A DNA stretch of 43,808 nt from Desulfocucumis palustris (GCF_002933875.1 NZ_BFAV01000124.1:1-43808); one strand, 5' to 3'. Shown: positions 27,853-36,194, counted from the first letter of the stretch. Notes: generated from the letters alone by a model not told the origin. A program made the numbers and translations.

Positions 27853-27984
27853 TTATTCAGATTTCACGGGGGGAGCGGGTTGGTAAAACCAGAAGAAACA
27901 AACGGGCCTGATACCGATAGCGGCTACAAAAAGGGCCAACATAACGGCGGGTGTAAACACTATCTTTTTAACAGTCAGCTCCAT
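27853..27984 (-). CDS. agrD: AgrD-type cyclic peptide autoinducer precursor
   Basis: A 43-residue peptide that starts inside the last codons of agrB (17-base overlap), with AAAGGAGG 10 bases before its ATG. The N-terminus is an amphipathic, hydrophobic leader (KKIVFTPAVMLALFVAAIG), and the C-terminus is RPVCFFWFYQPAPPVKSE. A cysteine followed by aromatic residues and then a Tyr-Gln-Pro-x-x-Pro charged tail is the hallmark of clostridial cyclic-lactone autoinducer precursors. AgrB would cleave the tail and close a thiolactone from the cysteine, giving a ring such as CFFWF or CFFWFY. The exact ring is inferred. Confidence 0.92.
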   Translation of the reverse strand: MELTVKKIVFTPAVMLALFVAAIGIRPVCFFWFYQPAPPVKSE

Positions 27985-28627
27985 TGGCTGGGCACCTCCT
28001 TTCCTTAAACAATCCTGCTAAAAGTCTGTCTATTTGGTGAATTGTTTTGTAACCTGGTGGAGAAAAACTAATTGTTTGGTTAATGACAGCGGCAAGACCG
28101 GCAATGGCAAGGGATGGACTGGCATAGTGGACAACAATTATACTCACCCCCAACCATAAACTGAGATAGATCAGTGAAAGAATTTTAAACTTAATTCTTT
28201 CGGAGATATTTGTAATCTTTTTAAAAGGCACTTCCCCCGGCACCCAGGCCATGACACAGAGTAAGGAAAGAAAATATCCGGCCAGCAATGAATATACCAG
28301 GAAATCCGTTGACAAATAACGCTTCAGGAACACTCCCAACTCTCCGGCTCCAAGATACATCACAACTCCCAGGGTAAGACATCTCCAGTACCCATTGCAG
28401 TGGGCTCCGCCGCTTAAGAGCCGGTAAACAGCTCCGCAGGCCATTGCAAACATCACCTCGGGAAGTATTCCGAGGAGGTGGGCCAAAGTGACAAGGGTAA
28501 TCCCTTTGATGAGAGCGGCAAAGATAATTTCCAGGCCAAAGCGCAGGGTATCGATTTTACTGGTATCCAGCGCCAGTTCCTTGGACAGATAATTTGCAGT
28601 TCCCACAGCCAGCTGGTTTATATTCAT
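27968..28627 (-). CDS. agrB: AgrB-type peptide-processing membrane protease
   Basis: A 219-residue polytopic membrane cysteine peptidase. The catalytic motif is RLLSGGAHCNGYWRC, with His76 and Cys83 seven residues apart as in staphylococcal AgrB (His77/Cys84). About five membrane helices follow the amphipathic N-terminus. It matures and helps export the AgrD peptide encoded directly downstream. GAGGTG lies 7 bases before the ATG, and the gene starts 11 bases after the kinase gene. The C-terminus (FKERRCPANG) is coded by the agrD ribosome-binding region, indicating translational coupling. Confidence 0.93.
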   Translation of the reverse strand: MNINQLAVGTANYLSKELALDTSKIDTLRFGLEIIFAALIKGITLVTLAHLLGILPEVMFAMACGAVYRLLSGGAHCNGYWRCLTLGVVMYLGAGELGVFLKRYLSTDFLVYSLLAGYFLSLLCVMAWVPGEVPFKKITNISERIKFKILSLIYLSLWLGVSIIVVHYASPSLAIAGLAAVINQTISFSPPGYKTIHQIDRLLAGLFKERRCPANGADC

Positions 28628-28638
28628 TCAATTTCACC

Positions 28639-30012
28639 TCATTTTTTAAAAGGTATTGTAACGGTAAAAGTCGTTTCTTCAGTGTCGCTGCTGATTTCGA
28701 TGCTGCCCCGGTGTTTTGTTACTATATCTTTAACAATTGACAGGCCCAAACCGGAGTGGTCTTTTTTTGTGGTAAAATCGGTTTTGAATATATTTTCTCT
28801 GATTTCGGGGACGATGGTGTCCCCGAAATTGCTTATCATAATTACGTATGTCCCATGCTCACGGGCTATTTTTACTTTTACCAGCCTGTATTCACCGTTT
28901 TTGTCCTCCACGGCTTCAAGGGCGTTATCAATCATATTTCCAAGCAAAGAACTTGCTTCATGAGGAGTTAAAGGCATATCTCTGAGACTGCATTCAACAG
29001 CAATCTCCATTTCTATGTTTCTTGCTTCAGCCAGTCCTATTTTGGTGTAAAGAAGGGCGCTAATGCTAAAATTGTCAGTTCTTATCAATTCCCCGGTTTT
29101 GGAAATGTCGCCGAACGCTCTGCCAATATAATCCCGGGCTCTCTCATAGGAACCGCACTCCAGCAGCCCGTAAATGGTCTGCAGCTGGTGGTGGAAATCA
29201 TGTCTCTGCTTTCTGGAAGAATCAATCAATTGTTTGATCTGTTTTAAGTTTTCCTCCGCTCTTTTAGCCTCGTATTCCTTCTCTACGTACTGTCCTATTT
29301 TTTTAAAGGCGATAGTGGACAGTACCGTTAAAACAATAATTAGAATGCCGATGAGCCCGTTAAAGATATTGAAATGCTCTCCCGGAAAAATATTCAACCT
29401 GGCAGCCTCAAAAGCCATGTTTAATATCGCAAGTAAAAGTACGGGCAGCAGAACCACCACAAAGATAACAAGATTGTGATTGTTAACAATGTCCGCCTTC
29501 AAATTATCTTGAATTTCTTTTCTTGATAGGTTTCCTGAACGACTATATTCTTGGGAATAACCGATTAAAGAAATATTAAAAATTTTACAGGCTGCTATAA
29601 ATATCAGCATCACCAGGGCCTGAGGGAGGAAGTAAAAAATTCTTAAAAAGGTATAATTCCAAATATCAGTCAGTGAAAAGCCCTTGATGTGCAACATGAA
29701 CTGTATTGCCACCGTTTCTACCGAGCCGTAAAAGATCAGGCCAAATAAAGATGCCAGTATGACTATCCTGTATGGCAGCCGGGTAACCAGTCGAATATTT
29801 AAAATGAATAAAAATATTTCAAAGATTGAGTGCAGCCCGAAAGGTACCGGCAGGAGCCGGATGATATAAGCAAAAACCGCCTGTAAAGAGCCGATGATAA
29901 GCAAGTCGCGCCACCAGGGTTTAAGTCCTACCAGCAAAAAACCCAGGGTAGCCACCATAATCGCTTCAGGGAACGAAACCATTAACAGTGATAAAAGAGT
30001 CATCGTATTCAA
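28639..30012 (-). CDS. agrC: AgrC-like sensor histidine kinase
   Basis: A 457-residue sensor kinase. Residues 1-235 hold about six to seven membrane helices that would receive the cyclic peptide. A coiled linker (240-265) leads to the dimerisation helix with RHDFHHQL, where His271 is the likely phospho-acceptor of this class (RHDxxxH). The ATPase domain has the N-box NMIDNALEA and the G-box HSGLGLSIVKDI. The start is probably TTG at 30012, with GGAAGG 7-8 bases upstream; the first ATG three codons later is too far. It is the first gene of the agr operon. Confidence 0.9.
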   Translation of the reverse strand: MNTMTLLSLLMVSFPEAIMVATLGFLLVGLKPWWRDLLIIGSLQAVFAYIIRLLPVPFGLHSIFEIFLFILNIRLVTRLPYRIVILASLFGLIFYGSVETVAIQFMLHIKGFSLTDIWNYTFLRIFYFLPQALVMLIFIAACKIFNISLIGYSQEYSRSGNLSRKEIQDNLKADIVNNHNLVIFVVVLLPVLLLAILNMAFEAARLNIFPGEHFNIFNGLIGILIIVLTVLSTIAFKKIGQYVEKEYEAKRAEENLKQIKQLIDSSRKQRHDFHHQLQTIYGLLECGSYERARDYIGRAFGDISKTGELIRTDNFSISALLYTKIGLAEARNIEMEIAVECSLRDMPLTPHEASSLLGNMIDNALEAVEDKNGEYRLVKVKIAREHGTYVIMISNFGDTIVPEIRENIFKTDFTTKKDHSGLGLSIVKDIVTKHRGSIEISSDTEETTFTVTIPFKK

Positions 30013-30076
30013 AAGGTAACCTTCCTTACATTACATTTCTTATTTTAAAAAAGCCGGGTTCCTGCCAGCCATGTTT

Positions 30077-30118
30077 AAATGTTACATTTTCTTGCCTAAA
30101 TGTTACATTTTCTTGCCT
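30077..30118 (-). promoter_or_regulatory. Perfect 21-base direct repeat upstream of agrC
   Basis: Two identical 21-base units in tandem; on the minus strand each begins AGGCAAGAAAATGTAACAT. They match box 2 of array A (AGACAAGATATTGTTACAT) at about 16 of 21 positions and have the same 21-base period. They lie 65-105 bases before the agrC start, which suggests autoregulation. A promoter at the phase seen in the other arrays (TGGCAG, 17 bases, AATAAG) would be weak. Confidence 0.8.
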
Positions 30119-30143
30119 GAAATTGCATGGAACATTAAGCAAT

Positions 30144-30173
30144 AAAAAGCCGCTCCCAGATCACCGGCAGCGG
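30144..30173 (-). terminator. Terminator between riboswitch and agrC
   Basis: On the minus strand CCGCT and AGCGG, extended by a CC/GG pair after one mismatch, form a stem followed by CTTTTTATT. It lies about 40 bases past the riboswitch aptamer and before the repeats and agrC, so it could be the expression platform. Confidence 0.65.
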
Positions 30174-30209
30174 AACTTTGCTAACATAAAAAAATAAGCG
30201 TCCCTTCCC

Positions 30210-30312
30210 TTCGGCGGCCCGGCGGTCATGACCCGCCACTTTCAAATAAGCGGCCGGCTTTAGATCCGTAGCTTTGCGCCCTTACCTTTCGGTAAGTTTG
30301 CCTTTTTCAGCT
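30210..30312 (-). ncRNA. c-di-GMP-I riboswitch (GEMM)
   Basis: The minus strand reads GGCAAAC, a GAAA-capped hairpin (TTACCGAAAGGTAA), GGGCGCAAAGCTACGGATCT, a second hairpin with the GGCCGC/GTGGC arms, and TCATGACCGCCGGGCCGCC. These are the conserved GEMM-I elements: P1 strands, GAAA tetraloop and its receptor side, CGCAAAGC core and the closing GCCGGG segment. A TATAAT at 30378-30383 (minus) is a candidate -10 upstream. The next gene downstream is agrC, with a terminator in between. Between the aptamer and the CPBP gene (30313-30749) I see A+T-rich DNA and no clear gene. Confidence 0.85.
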
Positions 30313-30749
30313 AAAGAATATTTCAAACTTTTAATTCTTTGCTTATAAACTATTTAACACGTTTCCCCAATCAGCTATTATATCTAGAAAACTATATTTA
30401 AGCTTTCTCGCAATTTGGATCAAAAGCCTATAATATAATACGCTAATATCCTTCGGTTTTAGGGGGCCGCGGGAAAAATTTTTTTTACCTTCCAAAAAAT
30501 TTTACATATTTCCAAGTGGCGCTTATTCATCTGTCCTTTAAAACATAGTATGTCGGCCGGTTTTAAAGATAGCTCTGCCAGGCAGGTCACGTCGGTGAGC
30601 AGACAAGCTGCTAAATGAAAGACTTATTTTCATTGCCAGGGGAAGGGATGAAATTGAATGGGCACACAAGGTAAGGCTGCTCTCGGGCAGGGCTGAAACC
30701 TGCTGCAAAAAAATTGAGAAGAAAGTCCTGGTAGAAGGAAGCATTTTTT

Positions 30750-31562
30750 TTACTTCAAAAGATACGGCCATATGATATATAAGCCGATATTTGTTAATCC
30801 GTGCGCTAATGAGACACCCAAAAGAGATCTAAGAAAGCCGACGGCCATGGAAAATAGCAGCGCAACGGCAAAAACGAAAATCAGGTCCACTGGTGAACGG
30901 TGGGTGATGTGCAGCACCCCGAATATGAAACTGATATAGATAATACTGTGCCGGCTGCCTAATGTCTCCACGGCCGCACGATACATAACCCCGCGGAAGA
31001 TAAATTCTTCCAGGAAACCGGTGCTGACAAGCAGGATTAGCGCCGGAAGCCACACCTGCTGGAAGGTAAGTTCCGGCACCAGGGGCGTTGGTTTTAAAAT
31101 CAGGTACTCCACCAGGCCCAGCGGCACCCCAAGCAAGGCCACCAGCAACTGAAGGGGCAGGTTACCCACAGTCAGCCCAACCTCCCTGGGTTTAAAGCCG
31201 GCAAACCGCATCACCGAAAATGAGGCGGCAAAAAGCGGAAGACTGATGATCAGGTACCAATACATGAATGGAACGTCAACCAGCGGCATGGAAAGGCTCA
31301 TGATTCGGATCAGCGGGGCCAGGGACAAAGACAGATAGACCAGGTTTATTGATTGCTTATAAGCCAGGGAAGCATGTGCCAGCAGGGCCGCCAGCAAAAC
31401 CACGTGGCAAATGATCCCGAACAGAGGGTTGTAATAAGCTGTAAAAATTTCCGCCATGGTGATTGCGGCCGCATACAACCAGATAAATAAGTAATCTTTG
31501 CTTGACACAATACCATCGGTAACAGCATCCGATTTTTCATTATATATTTGTATTCTACTCAT
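30750..31562 (-). CDS. CPBP family intramembrane metalloprotease
   Basis: A 270-residue membrane protein with about eight helices and the three CPBP (Abi/CAAX) motifs: EEFIFR (the EExxxR site), FIFGVLH (FxxxH) and HGLTN. Bacterial members act as prenyl-protein or peptide proteases, bacteriocin immunity factors or regulators. Its ATG overlaps the stop of the DUF1616 gene by 8 bases, so the two are translationally coupled and share the array C promoter. A role in processing a surface or signal peptide under agr control is an inference. Confidence 0.88.
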   Translation of the reverse strand: MSRIQIYNEKSDAVTDGIVSSKDYLFIWLYAAAITMAEIFTAYYNPLFGIICHVVLLAALLAHASLAYKQSINLVYLSLSLAPLIRIMSLSMPLVDVPFMYWYLIISLPLFAASFSVMRFAGFKPREVGLTVGNLPLQLLVALLGVPLGLVEYLILKPTPLVPELTFQQVWLPALILLVSTGFLEEFIFRGVMYRAAVETLGSRHSIIYISFIFGVLHITHRSPVDLIFVFAVALLFSMAVGFLRSLLGVSLAHGLTNIGLYIIWPYLLK

Positions 31563-32394
31563 GGACGTTCACCCATAAATGCAAAGAGCGATAGGGATTG
31601 CTCCCCCCGTTTTTAAACAGCAAAAACTCCACCTTCATATTGTCATGTGGCTCGTAAGCGCTGAAGCCAACGGGCTCTTCCTTCTTTTCTTCATGGTTTA
31701 ATTTAAAAGGACCCAGCCGACTCTTCACATATCCGTTCATTCTCACCTCGGCGGTATAGTAAACCGGACGGTATTCGTGGTTAACGATTCCCAGTATAAC
31801 TTTCTTTTCTTCACCAGTTCCCATATCCCCGGGATAACCCTCCGCCTTCCCGCCCGGGCCCAAAATGTAAAACTCCGTGAACTCCTCACCGGTTTTTGGT
31901 GTGGTTGCCACATAATAAAGGCTTCCCGCCGCAAAAACAATGCTTACCACCAGCGCCACCGAAAGAATTTTGTCCAGCCTCGAAAGTTTGCCCCATTCAA
32001 TTGCTTCTAAATTTAAAGAGACCACAAATCGTTTTTCAAAAGAGAGTTTATTTCTTCTGTGGATTGCGATAACGGACAGCAGCATAGTGAAAACCAAAAG
32101 CGTCAACAGTATGGGGTAAAGCCTTATTCCCCACGGGGTGTAGTTCAGGATGAGACCCGGAAGCGGTCCCACGGCTACACTCAGACCAAAGCTCAAGGCA
32201 ACCCTTTCAATACCGTCAAGAGCGTCCCTGGCTGGAAACAGAGCTGCTATTAAGGCATATCCGGAAAAAAACAGGACAAAGGGCAATCCCAGGGCAACCC
32301 GCACGGTGCCGCTCACATCCCAAACAATTAATGCCGCCAGAATAACAGAAAAAAGTAGTACGAATGTAAACTCATTTTTTACTTCTATCCTCAA
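31555..32394 (-). CDS. DUF1616 membrane protein
   Basis: A 279-residue protein with four N-terminal helices (about 10-45, 50-90, 95-110), a further helix near 140-165, and an extracellular domain of about 110 residues beginning GEEFTEFYILGPGGKAEGYP, the hallmark of DUF1616, found in archaea and some Firmicutes. The outer domain has a beta-sandwich look. The start is TTG, with AAAGGGG about 12 bases upstream. The promoter is array C. Function unknown; linked here with a CPBP protease. Confidence 0.8.
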   Translation of the reverse strand: MRIEVKNEFTFVLLFSVILAALIVWDVSGTVRVALGLPFVLFFSGYALIAALFPARDALDGIERVALSFGLSVAVGPLPGLILNYTPWGIRLYPILLTLLVFTMLLSVIAIHRRNKLSFEKRFVVSLNLEAIEWGKLSRLDKILSVALVVSIVFAAGSLYYVATTPKTGEEFTEFYILGPGGKAEGYPGDMGTGEEKKVILGIVNHEYRPVYYTAEVRMNGYVKSRLGPFKLNHEEKKEEPVGFSAYEPHDNMKVEFLLFKNGGSNPYRSLHLWVNVHE

Positions 32395-32446
32395 AAAAAA
32401 TCCAACCCCTTTAAAAAAGAAAATAAGAAAAGATGGGGCAGATATT

Positions 32447-32529
32447 AAATTAACAATATTAAAGACCCTTGTCTATAACTTTTGTCTAAAAGCAGCAAAT
32501 TGACGTTTAATTCCCGCATAATCCTGCCC
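32447..32529 (-). promoter_or_regulatory. Array C: three 21-base LytTR-type boxes plus promoter
   Basis: Minus-strand boxes at 32529-32509 (GGGCAGGATTATG), 32508-32488 (AAACGTCAATTTG) and 32487-32467 (AGACAAAAGTTATAG), then TAGACA (32475-32470), 17 bases and TAATTT (32452-32447). It ends 53 bases before the DUF1616 start. Box 1 ends GGGAATT, as the first boxes of A and B end in GAATT. It is 2.4 kb upstream of the agr operon and in the same orientation. Confidence 0.82.
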
Positions 32530-32546
32530 GGATTTGCAATAAATAA

Positions 32547-32567
32547 AACCGGGTGGTTAACCCGGTT
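32547..32567 (-). terminator. Terminator of the glycyl radical enzyme operon
   Basis: AACCGGGT pairs with ACCCGGTT around a 5-base loop, followed on the minus strand by TTATTTATT. It lies about 30 bases past the stop of the activating enzyme gene and just before array C. Confidence 0.75.
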
Positions 32568-32597
32568 GTTTATGGGAAATTATTTAAACGTTCAGCT

Positions 32598-33512
32598 TTA
32601 TCGCTCCCCCATATACCTGTTCACAATATTTCGCAAGAATTTTATATGCTCCTCTGTTAGCGTTGGAACCCCTCTTAACAAATAATTTTTTCCCAGGTAA
32701 GCATATTTGGATTCACCAAATCGATGGTAGGGCAATAGCTCATATTTAACATTTGGATTCCCTTTGATAAAATTGATAATCTCCAGTATATCCTCCTCCC
32801 TGTCATTAAACCCCGGAACCACCGGTGTTCTGACTATGACCGGTGTTTGGGGAAAACATCCGCATAAATCTTTAAAATTCTGCAGTATTCTTTTGTTTGA
32901 AACATTGGTGAATCTTTTATGCTTATCTGAATTAATGCATTTGATATCATAAAAAACAGTATTCACATATTGGCAGGCCTTCTCAATATTTTGCCACCGG
33001 GTGTAACCACAGGTTTCAATAGCGGTATCCATGCCCTTGTTCTTCGCTTCCCTGAGAAGCCCGCAGGCAAATTCAGCCTGGAGTAAAGGCTCTCCCCCGC
33101 TTAGAGTCAATCCGCCGCCGGACCTGGAGTAAAAAACGCCGTCTTCCTGGGCAATTTTCAATACCTCATTCACACTCATGGTCTTCCCCAGGATCTCCAA
33201 AGCTTTTGAAGGACATACTTTGGCGCATTCACCGCAATTCAGGCACAGCTTCCTGTTCAATACTACTTTATTGTGTCTCTCTTCCTGTTCAATGGCGCCG
33301 GCCCCGCAGGCCTGCAAACATTCCCGGCACTCATGGGTTCCGATGCATTTATTTTTATTGTACACCAGTTCAGGCTGATCGTACTGTGATTCAGGGTTGG
33401 CACACCATCGGCACCTTAAAGGACATCCTTTAAAAAAGACAATGGTTCTTATTCCGGGCCCGTCGTGAAGCGAGAATTGTTGAATGTTGAAAACAAGGCC
33501 AAAATTATTCAA
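32598..33512 (-). CDS. Glycyl radical enzyme activating protein (radical SAM)
   Basis: About 304 residues. The radical SAM motif is CPLRCRWC (CX3CX2C) near the N-terminus, with QQFSLHDGPGIRT before it as in PFL-activase relatives. A two-cluster ferredoxin insert follows (CIGTHECRECLQAC and CLNCGECAKVC), which marks the class used by diol-dehydratase, choline-lyase and decarboxylase-type glycyl radical enzymes rather than PFL itself. GGEP and the later SAM-binding motifs are present. The start is TTG at 33512 with AAGGGGG 6 bases upstream. It would abstract hydrogen from Gly805 of the adjacent enzyme. Confidence 0.9.
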   Translation of the reverse strand: MNNFGLVFNIQQFSLHDGPGIRTIVFFKGCPLRCRWCANPESQYDQPELVYNKNKCIGTHECRECLQACGAGAIEQEERHNKVVLNRKLCLNCGECAKVCPSKALEILGKTMSVNEVLKIAQEDGVFYSRSGGGLTLSGGEPLLQAEFACGLLREAKNKGMDTAIETCGYTRWQNIEKACQYVNTVFYDIKCINSDKHKRFTNVSNKRILQNFKDLCGCFPQTPVIVRTPVVPGFNDREEDILEIINFIKGNPNVKYELLPYHRFGESKYAYLGKNYLLRGVPTLTEEHIKFLRNIVNRYMGER

Positions 33513-33704
33513 GTTACTTCCCCCTTGTAAGGCAAGCAGACACACACCTTTACTGGTTGACTGCCGCTTGCCTGTAAACCAAATTCCCGCAGGAAAGTCC
33601 CCAATTGATTAAAAATTTGCAAAGTAAGTCCTGCCCCCACATGGAGCAGGACTTTGGAATTCCAATCAATTATCCGCAGCGGCTTTTGTCGCGTCCGGAC
33701 AGCT

Positions 33705-36194
33705 TCAAAAGACATGTTCGGTTCTGGCGATAATTTCATTTTGAAGTTCCGTTGAAAGGTCCACGAAGTAAGCGCTGTAACCGGCAACCCGCACCAGCAA
33801 ATTCCGGTATTTTTCAGGATCCTCCTGGGCGGCAAGCAGTGTTTCACGGTTAATTACATTAAACTGGAGATGCCACAGCTTTAAATCACAAAAGGTCCGG
33901 ATTATAGACATTAACTTTCCGGTTCCCTCGTTTCCGGCAACTGCGGAGGGACTGAGCTTCAGGTTGACCAGCCTGGCGGCGCGTTCCTTTGCCCCCATGC
34001 ATTTTGTATTGGCGATGGAGTTTAAGTTTGCGCTGGGCCCCCTTGTATCAGCGCCGTGCGACGGTCCGCCCCCGTCGGACAGTGGCATTCCGGCTTTTCT
34101 GCCATTTGGGGTGGCGCCAACGATTTTCCCCAGGGGAATATGAGAGGTGACGGGAACATACCTTACGTCCAGCTCCCCACCGGATGCGGTGGGATACCTC
34201 TTGGAGAAACTGATGGCATGAGCTTCAATATCCCGTCCGATGGAGTCGGCATACATATCGTTGTTCCCGTATTTTGGGGCGTTCAGGCATAGCTGCCTGA
34301 TTACCTCCCTGCCTTCAAAATTGCTATCCAAAGCCTCCAGCAGTTCATCCATGGTTATTCTTTTATCATCATAGACCAGTTTTTTGATGGCCGCCAGGGA
34401 ATCTACCACTGTTCCAAAACCAAGCAGATCATAAAAACCTAAATTGATGCTGTCTGGAATATCACCTGCGTGCAGGTCTTTGCATTCCTTCATGCAAAGA
34501 TCGTGAAGCACCGAGGCCATGGGCGCGGCAAAATTTTTGGGTCTTAAAATATCCACCACATACTGCTGAATAAAAGCATGTTTTAGGATAAACTCCTGTT
34601 GAGCGAGATACGCTTTCCAAAAATGGTCAAAGGTGGCAAAATTCCTGGGATCTCCTGTTCCGGCACCCACCCGCTCATTATTGAACGCTTTTATTTTACC
34701 GTCATTCAAGGCCATCTCCAGCGCGGAGCCCAGGTTTAGCCAGGCGCACGGACTGGTATAGGTTTCCCTGTTAACCATTCGAACTTCACTGCAACCCGAG
34801 GCGCAATAATCATTCGCCTCTTCTATGGCCGCTCCCTTGGCCAGCAGCAGGGGAATGATTTCCTCGTCATTTAGGAGCTTGGGAAAACCGGAGCCTTCTT
34901 TGATTGTTTCACTCACCTGGTGGATGAATTGTTCAGGACTTTGGACATGTATCCTTGCCGCAAGGTCGGGGTAATTTAACGGAAACTCCCTTTTGGACCT
35001 TAGAATCAAGTACGACAACCCGTTTGTGGCATCTTTCCCGTCACGGGTTTTTCCGCCAATGGTCAAAGCTTCCCAGTGGGAATAACCCTCCGTAAAATCA
35101 GCCCCGGCCGGGGAAACCTTTAAATTGACGAACTGGGCCATATTTATCCACAGGGACTCCAGCAGTTCCAGCGCGGATTCCTCCGTGATCCTGCCTTCTT
35201 CAATATCTTTTTTGTAATACGGGTAAAAATATTGATCCATCCGGCCGTTGCCCACCACGGCGCCGATATTTTGTTCCAGCCTGGAGACCACCTGGGTTAG
35301 CCATACGGATTGTACGGCTTCCTGGAAAGTCCGGGCCGGATTTTCCGGTACCCATTGGCAGATTCCGGCGATTTCCAAAAGTTCCTTTCTTCTCCGCCCG
35401 TCACTTTCCTGGGCGGCCATTTCGGCTGCCAGCCGGGCATATCTTTTAGCAAAAATAATAACCGACTCACAGGCCAGAACGGCGGCCTCCAGAAAGGGCC
35501 TCTTTTCCACAATGTCCTTCGGGTTAAGGGGATCAAGGGCGGCCAGTTTTTCTTCCGCTTCTCTTTTTAAATCCCCGAAACCTCTTTTTAATACCTTCTC
35601 ATAATCATGAACCCACTGCAATGAACTGCGGATGCTGGCTGTCTGGGTAACCACATATCTTTGGTAGAACATATCATCAGGGTCAAAGATCAATTTTCTG
35701 GTATCTTCAGGTAAGGCCGCGGCCAGTATTTCGTGAAAGGTCTTGCCCTTCCAATAGGGCACGATTTCTTCCTTCGCCGCCCTGATATCCTCATCCGTTA
35801 TAATATAAGGGGTCTTGCCCTGGGTAAGCCGCTCCAGGGCCTGGTCCAAAAAGCCGCCGTCCAGTTCAGGATAAATCAAGCCGTGCCTTCCCGGGTGACC
35901 GTCCGCCCGCCCCACCACGAGATCATATTCCCCTATATGGACAGGTATGTTTTCGACGATATGTTTTAAAGCTTTAGCCCATCTTAATACCAGGGGCTGG
36001 CCCTGGGTTTCCTTAAAAGAATCCGTCATAAAGCGGGCCCTGTCCAAACTGATCCGGGGAGCGGTTCTTTTAAAACTGTTCAATATGTTATTAACTCTTT
36101 CCCTGCCCTTTTGGCTGTACCGGGAATTCAGCTGTCCCGCTTCCTCATTTAAAATTCTCTGTTCCTGCGGTGTTAATACCGTGCAGCAACCCAT
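33705..36194 (-). CDS. Glycyl radical enzyme of unknown substrate
   Basis: An 829-residue PFL-like enzyme. The thiyl cysteine is Cys468 in CASGCSEVRM, with Glu470 two residues on, and the radical glycine is Gly805 in VRVAGYSAYFVDLS. One active-site cysteine followed by x-Glu is the pattern of eliminases and decarboxylases (diol dehydratases, choline lyase, isethionate lyase, hydroxyproline dehydratase) and differs from the Cys-Cys pair of true PFL. Serine in GCSE, instead of the common valine, may mark a less studied branch. The genes beside it are an SDR dehydrogenase, an MFS importer and a GntR regulator, suggesting anaerobic use of a small organic compound. I cannot name the substrate. Confidence 0.88.
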   Translation of the reverse strand: MGCCTVLTPQEQRILNEEAGQLNSRYSQKGRERVNNILNSFKRTAPRISLDRARFMTDSFKETQGQPLVLRWAKALKHIVENIPVHIGEYDLVVGRADGHPGRHGLIYPELDGGFLDQALERLTQGKTPYIITDEDIRAAKEEIVPYWKGKTFHEILAAALPEDTRKLIFDPDDMFYQRYVVTQTASIRSSLQWVHDYEKVLKRGFGDLKREAEEKLAALDPLNPKDIVEKRPFLEAAVLACESVIIFAKRYARLAAEMAAQESDGRRRKELLEIAGICQWVPENPARTFQEAVQSVWLTQVVSRLEQNIGAVVGNGRMDQYFYPYYKKDIEEGRITEESALELLESLWINMAQFVNLKVSPAGADFTEGYSHWEALTIGGKTRDGKDATNGLSYLILRSKREFPLNYPDLAARIHVQSPEQFIHQVSETIKEGSGFPKLLNDEEIIPLLLAKGAAIEEANDYCASGCSEVRMVNRETYTSPCAWLNLGSALEMALNDGKIKAFNNERVGAGTGDPRNFATFDHFWKAYLAQQEFILKHAFIQQYVVDILRPKNFAAPMASVLHDLCMKECKDLHAGDIPDSINLGFYDLLGFGTVVDSLAAIKKLVYDDKRITMDELLEALDSNFEGREVIRQLCLNAPKYGNNDMYADSIGRDIEAHAISFSKRYPTASGGELDVRYVPVTSHIPLGKIVGATPNGRKAGMPLSDGGGPSHGADTRGPSANLNSIANTKCMGAKERAARLVNLKLSPSAVAGNEGTGKLMSIIRTFCDLKLWHLQFNVINRETLLAAQEDPEKYRNLLVRVAGYSAYFVDLSTELQNEIIARTEHVF

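Noticed and set aside
30550..30775. Plus-strand frames that join into a protein-like stretch (DKLLNERLIFIARGRDEIEW and on to a stop at 30775)
   Set aside because: A frameshift and a stop would have to be repaired, there is no start with a ribosome site, and it overlaps the end of the CPBP gene. It may be a remnant, but the evidence is too thin.
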